A stretch of DNA of 64,000 nt from Astropecten irregularis (Eukaryota; Echinodermata; Asteroidea; Paxillosida; Astropectinidae): positions 2,666,001 through 2,730,000 of the forward strand of contig OZ020251.1 in NCBI GenBank assembly GCA_963971285.1. The letters run 5' to 3'. Positions 56,702 through 64,000 of the stretch are shown piece after piece. The translations under genes and the position numbers were made by a program. The notes below the pieces were generated by a model that saw only the letters and a list, made by a program, of their open reading frames with translations, was not told the origin of the DNA and did not search any database. Each line of letters opens with the position of its first letter. Positions within the stretch are counted from its first letter, which is position 1.

Positions 56702-58544
56702 ACAATTTTCTTAACATCCTTTAAGCTAAGAAGTCACCTAAATTTAGACTTCACACAAGCACCGAGATTGATCTTAAGACGCGAATCAGTCATAATTGAA
56801 AAAAAAAATGCGAAAGATTTTCCATCGTGGTAGATATAAACAAATCAAAAATGTATTTATCTGTTGTCACACGATGTGGTTAACGGTAGTCCTAATTGAT
56901 TTGCAAAGTGTAATGACGGAGTTCAATTTACTGTTTTTGGTTACACCATTACAACTCACATTTAAAATCAATCTAAGTGTTGTGGACATTCCCATTTTCT
57001 TCCCGGTATAACATCATTATTGGCTGTCCAAATCTCAGAAAATTGATAACGTTTTATGAATGCTTTGGACACCTGTATAAAGCAAATGACATAGCCGTTG
57101 ATACTAACTTTTACGAATTTGAAATCTTTTAAGTCCCTTGGCGCTAAAGGTTTGTGTGTCCCATTCAACCACAGTTTACTTTACGTTGCGACAACTTTAC
57201 GACAGTTAAAACCACTGAGCAATAGGGCGCAGTATGTTGAAAAGCTAAAGCTGAAGCATCTTACATGCTCCACAGGGCTGCACAGGTATACTACCGAGGC
57301 CGGTTCATTCCTATGCAACCACGCTACTTACGGAGAGAGATAAGACGTCAGAAATGCGCAGTGAAGAATTGTACCTCTTTTAAAAATGCGCTCAACTGCA
57401 TGTTTGCGCAGACTTTCTTCGCGGATGTTGGTATGTGTCATCTTAAATTATGCCTCAGCACATTGTGACAGCAAGCTTTGAAAGGGGTATCTAATCATGG
57501 ACACACTGTCTTACGTTCGTTTAGTCTGTATGCCATTCCACGCAGCGATTGCAAACCAATCAAGTTGGTTTAGTATCGCAAGAATGACTATACCCATATA
57601 GTCCTTTAATAGTAAGGGGTGGACTCGACTACTACGTGATGGCAGTTCGATCCCATAAAGTGTTTTTGAGGAATGTTATTACATCATGTATCATTCCATT
57701 TTTTTCTCCTTTCTCCCCAGTCTTAACATTGTATTTATATTCGCAAGTTTATATGAGAGTGGTGTGTTTTATGGCTAGGGCTGTTGATGTCACTGGTCAG
57801 GTCCTACTGAATCAATTTGGGGTCAAGATAATGTTGTTTTAACCTGCTGTCGCGGGTTGCAGCTCAGCACGGTTCCCAGGTAGATAAGGAGGTTAAGGAA
57901 TTGGAAATTTGACGGAATGATCAGGGATGATTTTCAAAGTACGAAGTTCTTTGATACAACACGCCATGATGTAATATAATTAATACACTTCTAGAAACGT
58001 TGATGATGTGTGGTATTTGTTACAAACAATTACGAACCTCACTGTTAAATGTCACCGCACACAACTTCGGATGTGACCGGGCAGATATTTTTAAGCAAAT
58101 TGCTTTTGGTTGTAATATCGCTGAACTGCATAGATTTCGCTCTCCCTCAATCTATCAAATAGTTTACGGCATTGGTGTTGGCATTATAAACCGCGCAAAT
58201 CGTTATATATTTGTAGGGTAATATTGGAGGAATAAGTACCATCGCAGTGTGATATTAATCGAGGTTTTTATCACCCTTCCTGGTCGAGGGGTATTCGGAT
58301 CTTACCTTTGCGATTAGGAGCTGTCCCCTAGTAGATGGATCGAGACAGCTGGGGGTTATCACCAGCAATTGCCCGTGTAACCCCTAGCCGTATCATGCCT
58401 TGCTGTTACTTTCAGCCGGGACTATATCGTGGATCGGGTGTTATGTCCCTCCTAGTGGCCGCCTCATCTTCAGCATGAGTGGGCCATAGTATAAGTGTAC
58501 CAGATATTGGGAACAGATCACAAAAATTAAAACAACATGTGTGA

Positions 58545-58680
58545 GGTGCTGTGGCCTATAGTGGTCTGGTGTGTCGTACTCAGGATCATGTGGTCAATCT
58601 ACAGATTGTGGGTTCGAGTCCAGCCATGGGCTAATGGTGCTTGAGTTCTTGGGCAAGACGCTTTGTCACATATTGCTCCT
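58545..58680 (+). mobile_element. SINE family 2, 5' half only
   Basis: It matches the head of the element at 29,855-30,220 (GGTGCTGTGGCCTATAGTGG, then GGGTTCGAGTCCAGCC, then GGGCAAGACGCTTTGTCAC). Similarity stops at about 58,680, so the 3' half and tail are absent. Retroposed SINEs usually lose their 5' end, so a missing 3' half suggests later deletion or internal priming. Confidence 0.75.
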
Positions 58681-60065
58681 GATCACTCGCAAATTGAAGT
58701 TTATCATCTAAGGGATATTCGGGCAAAATTTCATCATGATAAAATGGGTACAGTTCAAATACCAAGGGTTTAAAGATGATCATTTGGTCATTATATGAAA
58801 GCAAAGGAAAGTCCACATAAGGTATGTAACACAAACATAGGTGTACCGAAGTGTTTTAACATGTGATCGGCGCTTTAATGTTTCTTCCCGGCACTGTAAT
58901 TTAAACTTTTTATGATAGCCAGTCCTGAAGTCAACTAGAGATATTATACACAACCTGTGATAAAGTGTGATCAAGCAAAAACGATTAAAAGTACTCGTAC
59001 CTGTAAGCACAAACACTGTCTCGCTAGATCTCCTGCGATGATTTTTCAATAACGAGCGTAGCCACAAACGATAACTGCTCTACCTAGTAATAAGCATCTC
59101 TGTGATTCTATTGCCATTTGACAAATGAATAAAGACCTGCATTTTGTTTAATGTCAAACTGGTATTCCCAAGCCTTTCACTTATAAATATTTACGAACAT
59201 TTTCATCGGTCGTTTTGATTACGACTCAGCGCTTTACGGTTGTTGTTTTTTACTTTGATATAAGTCCTTTAATAGGTTCGGAAACTCACGCACCGCGTGC
59301 ATTGCATCGCTCTCGGCGTATAAGGCGAGAAAATAAAACGATCGCACGTCGCAAATCAATCAGGTGTTTCAATGTTTTGGGAGTTTCTTTGCAAGGTTTT
59401 CACGACATCTGATCTGCCTGCCTGCCTCGTAGCAGGCTATTTCACTCGTTCTGCCGTCGTCCCGTAAATCAGAACCTCATCTTTGTCAGTGTTGCTCTTG
59501 TAAGAGCTACAATCAACAGCGCCTGCTTGGCACGTTTGATGGGGTCACTTTGTACCTTCTTTTTTGTGTGTGCGTTAATACGCGCTGCCTTGACGGCTCT
59601 AGCTATGTTGGAAAGCAAACGACTGGAACAGCCGATGCAGATAAATCAAATTATGCACACTAAAAGCAACCGTAATGAAATGGATTCCACAAGATTGGAT
59701 TATCAAATCCGACGGCTGTTTCATCCACACACATTTAAGGGCCAACTTGGTAGATTGGACTGTGAAGGTGTATTATTTCAGTGTTGAGTTTAGTTTCATC
59801 CGGCGCCAGACGCAGTCACTTTCTTAAATTTCTCGTTTGATATCACATGCAGCTGTTGTAGCTATTCCTCTTATTTCAGATTCCATGACTGACATTTCAA
59901 TAATTCAATCGATCTAATTATTATATCATGCTTGAGTGTCGGCAAAATATTAAAACACGGATGATAAGTTGGAGCAGTCATGTCATGTTAACACTATCAG
60001 AGAATATTTTTGAAGCCACTGGCTTAGATGTATAATATAACACGATGTTGGCATACCAACTAACA

Positions 60066-60300
60066 AACTAATTAACTGGAAGGCCCCCGCATCATCTGCA
60101 CTTGCTGCCTGACCTGGGAAAAACTTCCAAATTGACCGGTCTTGAGCTGCCATTTCTGCATCTTCAACTGACCACCCAATGTCTAGGAGTGAGAGATCTC
60201 TCTGAATGACATCTCTCCATGTAGTTTTAGGCCCACCACGTCTGCGCTTCCCATGAGTTGGTTTCCATAGGTATAGCAGTCTTGGTGTTCTCTCATTGAC
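60066..60300 (-). mobile_element. C-terminal fragment of a non-LTR retrotransposon polyprotein
   Basis: Translation of the minus strand gives LLYLWKPTHGKRRRGGPK, then TTWRDVIQRDL, then WSVEDAEMAAQDRSIWKFF. The pattern G(K)RxRGxPxxxWxDxxxxDL...(E)xAxDRxxW is the usual C-terminus of RTE/CR1-type LINE polymerases. The open stretch is bounded upstream by a stop (TAA) and lacks any catalytic RT motif. It is too short to appear as an intact gene and sits inside the probable cyclase intron. Confidence 0.75.
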
Positions 60301-60477
60301 AAGTTACACTCAAGATAAAGTATAGGCCTTCTTGATATATTGTGTTGAGTTAAACATCCATGTTTCATGCAAGTTTCAATCGAAATCTGAGGAAGTCGAA
60401 ACACTTATTGAAGTAATTTTCCTGATCTGTTGAAGGTTTACTGCAAACTTTAAATGTTTCTGAAGCCTCTTGGACGG

Positions 60478-60510
60478 GATTCGAACCAGCGGTTCCTGTT
60501 GTCGATACCG
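60478..60510 (-). mobile_element. tRNA-like T-arm remnant
   Basis: On the minus strand GCTGGTTCGAATCCCGTCC has a box B consensus. No complete cloverleaf surrounds it. It is most likely a SINE remnant. Confidence 0.35.
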
Positions 60511-60645
60511 ACACCTTTCATTTCGTTGTTTCATGTTCGATTCCACATAGGGTAGGTCAAAACAGGCTATCATATTCCCAGAGTAGAAGATAATTGTAAT
60601 GGAAATGACTTTTGGAAAATGAAACGATGTGGTTTTTTTCTAGAC

Positions 60646-60899
60646 ATAGGGTGTTAACGAAACTGAGGCTTAGGCTCAGGCACCGGCTCTGGCTCCATTT
60701 CGTACATCCATTTTAAAGTAACAGGTATAAAAATAGAGGTTTGGGTACGGTTTCGAAGTACATACTTTGTTTCAAACATAAAAACAGAACTTCAACCCCG
60801 GGGAAAATTCACAACCTGCCATTTCAGCTTTTAGATAACGGAGCCTATAAGCCCAAGCCCAAGCCCAAGCCTAATCTATCGTTTCGTGAAAGGCCATAG
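60646..60899. mobile_element. Family E element with hexamer-repeat inverted ends (copy D)
   Basis: ATAGGGTGTTAACGAAACTG and GAGGCTTAGGCTCAGGC at the left face AAGCCCAAGCCCAAGCCTAA and TCGTTTCGTGAAAGGCCAT at the right. In this copy the right hexamers have drifted to AAGCCC. The interior AACAGGTATAAAAATAGAGG aligns with copies B and C. It lies in the probable cyclase intron. Confidence 0.7.
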
Positions 60900-61652
60900 C
60901 GGCCTTGCTCTTTCACTGGCATTTTGGCGGTCTTTCAATTTTGATTAGAATGCAAATCTATCCTATAAAATGCTAAGCAACGTGTGATATAACAATACCC
61001 AATCACAATGTTGATGTTGACAACCCAAAGTTAAGGTTGATCTGACTGTTTTGTGAAATCCTTCCTTGGACTGTGATTCGGAAGAATTGAGACACCAAAT
61101 AGCCGTAGAGTCGTGACGGTTTTCCCGGTGATCTTCTTGGTCCGTGCCCAAGCTAGCGGGTTTAAATAGGAAGAGCCTTCGGGTTTGACGTGGCGTATCT
61201 ATGTATACAGTGCTTACACAAAAAAAAGATGAAGAACAAAAATAACATTACAGAAGAAGAAGAATAACTTACACGTTGTTCAAAATCGAAGCTGCGGAAA
61301 CCAGAGCCACGCGAATTATGACGTTAGTGACAGTGATTGCTTCGGATTGAAATATTTCCCCTCCAATTTCAGGGGCTGATGGTCAGATGTTAGTGAGATT
61401 CACTCCATTACCAAAGGCGGTTTCGCATCGGAGAACGGCTCGAATGCAAGGTTATTCTTTGCCATGTGTATTATGAAGGCCAAGGACAGGTCCTGATGAT
61501 CACTAAATGATGAAGATTGTCAGATAGAAAACTAGAGATGTTTTTTTTCGTTTTCTAAGCGGCGCTTTCTTGAAGGTTCTCGTAAACAGCTAGTGCAGGT
61601 GATACGTGTCCTCGCGTCCTCTGAACAATGTCCACAGAACAGCGCAGAAAGC

Positions 61653-62000
61653 TTAAAGGTAGTATCATACTTTGGTAAGACATCAGAAATATTCACAGAT
61701 TTACCTATAACGTACAGGGTATGAAGATGGTGCTGGTAGAAACATACCATTTCCCCGCCTGAAATTGTGTATTTATCCAGCAATTAGTAAAACAACGACC
61801 GAAAATCTTTTTGATCTTTCAAAAGATCACAAATAAAAGAGAAAAGACTTAAGAAATACTGTAGCTGTTTGTAACTGTTTTCTCAAAAAGTGGGCACCGC
61901 ATGGGACAAAAATTTTCACAGATGACTGTGTCTGTCTTGATATTTTTGCCCATGACTCTGCATTTCTTTGATAAAAAACAAAGTATGATATTACCTTTAA
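61653..62000 (+). mobile_element. Family D TTAA-bounded MITE
   Basis: The ends are TTAAAGGTAGTATCATACTT and AAGTATGATATTACCTTTAA. The central palindrome reads GATCTTTCAAAAGATC. It lies in the probable cyclase intron, 434 bp from another copy in the same orientation. Confidence 0.85.
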
Positions 62001-62433
62001 CCACAGCGAGGTACTAATAAAGCAATAATGATAAAAGTGGTGTTTAAATCCACTTTGGCAAGAGGCTCCGAGTGGAACGCTCACGAGAGTGGTAAACAAC
62101 GTCTGCGATGGACTGTGTAATGACTGCGAGTTTGATGAAGCTTCCTGAACACATATGGAGAGCAATATAGATGCGGGGACAGAGAAACTAGGCTCACGGT
62201 TTAGTGCTAGCTATTTGAAATAATTGAGATTTACAGCTTGTGGTTGAAGAAACAAGTACCTTTTCACAGTGGAAGTGTCCTGGTTTTTTTAGCTTGTTGA
62301 TAGGAGCATGGAGGAAAGTAGGACTGGAAAGAGGTTGACCTTCTCGGAATCCTTTCCAATTTTTGAGGAGGGGTGGGTAGATGTAAAATCATTGAAGTCT
62401 ATTCCTTAACTATGCTGTCCCTTTTATGTTTCT

Positions 62434-62791
62434 TTAAAGGTAGTAACATACTTTGGTAAAAACCAAAACAGAAATGTTCACAGATTTACGTATAACTTTC
62501 AGGGTATAAAGATGGTGGTGGTAGAAACTTACCGTTAAAACCTTTCCGTCTGAAATGCTGTATTTATCCCGAAAAGAGTAAAACAACGACCGAAAATATT
62601 TTTGATCTTTTAAAAGAGAATAAATAAAAGAGAATAGACTTAAGAAATACTGTGGCCGTTTTCCCTCAAAAAGTGGACACCGTATATGGGACCGGCATTT
62701 TCACAGATGACTGATACTGTATCTGTCTTGATATTTCTGCCCATGCATCTGCATTTCTTTGACAAACACCAAAGTACTATATTACCTTTAA
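62434..62791 (+). mobile_element. Family D TTAA-bounded MITE
   Basis: The ends are TTAAAGGTAGTAACATACTT and AAGTACTATATTACCTTTAA. The interior matches the copy at 61,653, with small deletions in the GTTTTCTC region. Confidence 0.85.
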
Positions 62792-63728
62792 GTGTGTTTA
62801 GTACATTGTGGTATTTATAGTTAAATATTATTTTATATTTTGACTTTGATTTTCTCACATAAAACAAAAATCGATTTCCCTGAGATGTGAACTGTTCATT
62901 TCGCTTGAGAACAAAGATGAGCATTTCTTATCATACTGGAATATAAAATGCGTGGACATTTCTGTTTTTAAATTTATCCAGTCATTATATTATACCCCTC
63001 AAGCCAAAATATGGCCAAATCTAAAACAGAATTGAAAACACAATCAAATGAAGATTGACGTAATTTAAACAAAAAACAACGAATAACACCATGGTTAAAC
63101 AAAACGCAAGGCTCGCGCAAAAGATTCACAAATAAATCTCAGTTATTTGACGTGTCCAACTAATTCAGTTTTATCCTGCCGATCATTATTTTGTCAAGAT
63201 TCACGTGTCTGTCCGGGCTTGAAAATTCCCCATTCTTTCCACAAAAGGGACCCTTTTACCCTTGGCTCTGTCAACGAGTCGTTAACAAAACAGTGTGCGT
63301 TCTCTGAAATTAAATCAACCAATATATACTGTCGTTCAAAAACCATAGAGGCGTTCCGAAAAAATAGCATAACAAATCAAGTGCCTACACGGTATGTTAA
63401 TGATTTTGTTTGGGGCGAAGAAGGATACCTTACCTTCGATTTTGATGACAAATTTTAGCTATGAGTGGAGTTGATTAGATTATTCTGCCGTCCTACGTCA
63501 GGTTCGTGCAGGCGATGGAAATGAGGCCAGTGACAGAGTGCAGTGCTGCGGTATTGATGGCAAAATTTACAGGACGAAATTTCTGTTCCTGATGGCATTT
63601 TTTGATACCTCTGGCTCTTTGCTTTTGGAATGGAGCAGGAATGAGCAAGAATAGGTCATTTAGGCTGGTCCATATTCAAGTAATAATTAGAGAGCATACA
63701 GGGCAGGATCTTTCTTCCAGATTAAGGT

Positions 63729-64000
63729 AATAAAATAATAATAAAAAGAATAATAACTGGATTTATAGAGCGCCAAATAACAAAAGGAATACATGGCTAT
63801 GAATAAGGAAAGAAGAAAAATTTAAAAGAACAAGAGAATACAACATAGGCCGTACAACTATAGCTAAAGTGTGTGGAAAAAGATGGGTCTTAAGAGCCCT
63901 CTTGAAGGATGGCACACTGACGGAGTTTCTGATAGAGATGGGTAGACTGTTCCACAGTCGAGGAGCAGCAACAGAAACACAGCCCGATCATACTTCGGTG
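63729..64000. repeat. Dispersed repeat with an A/T triplet tail, cut by the window edge
   Basis: The segment opens with an (AAT)n-like run (63,731-63,756) followed by CTGGATTTATAGAGCGCC and a long stretch rich in GGGTCTTAAGAGCCCTCTTG-like sequence. The layout, with a microsatellite tail beside a TTTATAGAGCGC motif, resembles repetitive elements common in marine invertebrates. No second copy exists in this window, so I rely on general familiarity. Confidence 0.4.

Larger units (their letters stand above)
56702..64000 (+). other. Probable first intron of the guanylate cyclase gene (incomplete)
   Basis: No stretch after the donor encodes the rest of the H-NOX-associated domain, the coiled coil or the cyclase domain. 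The intron therefore probably runs at least 7.3 kb and off the window. It contains a SINE head (58,545), a LINE C-terminal fragment (60,066), one hexamer-ended element (60,646), two TTAA elements (61,653 and 62,434) and a repeat at its right edge. The remaining unique stretches (56,702-58,540, 58,690-60,060, 60,900-61,650, 62,795-63,725) show nothing I recognise. Confidence 0.6.

Noticed and set aside
57720-57842. Possible second exon of the cyclase after a strong pyrimidine tract and CCCCAG
   Set aside because: The phase-1 reading begins VLTLYLYSQVYMRV and hits a stop at 57,841. It does not resemble the H-NOX-associated domain.
59539-59787. Short ORF with a hydrophobic start (MGSLCTFFFVCALIRAA)
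   Set aside because: It could mimic a signal peptide, but it is alone in an intron with no domain or splice support.
63147-63458. 103-codon ORF on the plus strand
   Set aside because: No similarity to guanylate cyclase or any family I know; composition is not distinct from the surroundings.

Overview
The window looks like a transposon-rich, gene-poor piece of a marine invertebrate deuterostome genome. An echinoderm (sea star or sea urchin type) is my best guess, but only by inference. The evidence is a spliced eukaryotic gene, several tRNA-derived SINEs, fragments of non-LTR retrotransposons, and at least five families of short inverted-repeat (MITE-like) elements, with no prokaryotic signal. 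Only one host protein-coding gene is convincing.

Layout. From 1 to about 55,000 I see intergenic DNA filled with decayed mobile elements and satellites. The recurrent families are: (B) an elongated palindromic element of about 140 bp with GGTCGATTTCAC ends; (C) a 200-250 bp element with GGGGCCAATTTCAT ends; (D) a 350-410 bp element bounded by TTAA and ends reading AGGTAGTATCATACTTTGG; (E) a short element whose two inverted ends are built of GAGCCT/GAGCCG hexamer repeats; (F) a palindrome starting ATGGGAGACTTTGGAGA with an alternating GC/AC core; and (H) small units with a short hairpin followed by GAAACG, which resemble the core of a hammerhead ribozyme. The H units occur singly, as head-to-head pairs, and as a tandem array of about 60 bp period at 49,085-49,540. 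Three tRNA-derived SINE families and C-terminal fragments of several LINE reverse transcriptases complete the picture, with two long CTG-type triplet tracts and a compound minisatellite.

The gene. At 56,014-56,695 on the + strand lies the first coding exon of a soluble guanylate cyclase of the atypical Gyc88E type. It carries a complete haem-binding H-NOX domain and the first residues of the H-NOX-associated domain. It ends at a GTGAGT donor in phase 1. I could not find the next exon in the remaining 7.3 kb, so the first intron is long. It holds family D and E elements, a SINE head and a LINE fragment.

The gene acts alone here. No neighbouring gene is visible from which to infer a partner or pathway. 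Element boundaries come from eye alignment of copies within the window and are approximate to a few bases.
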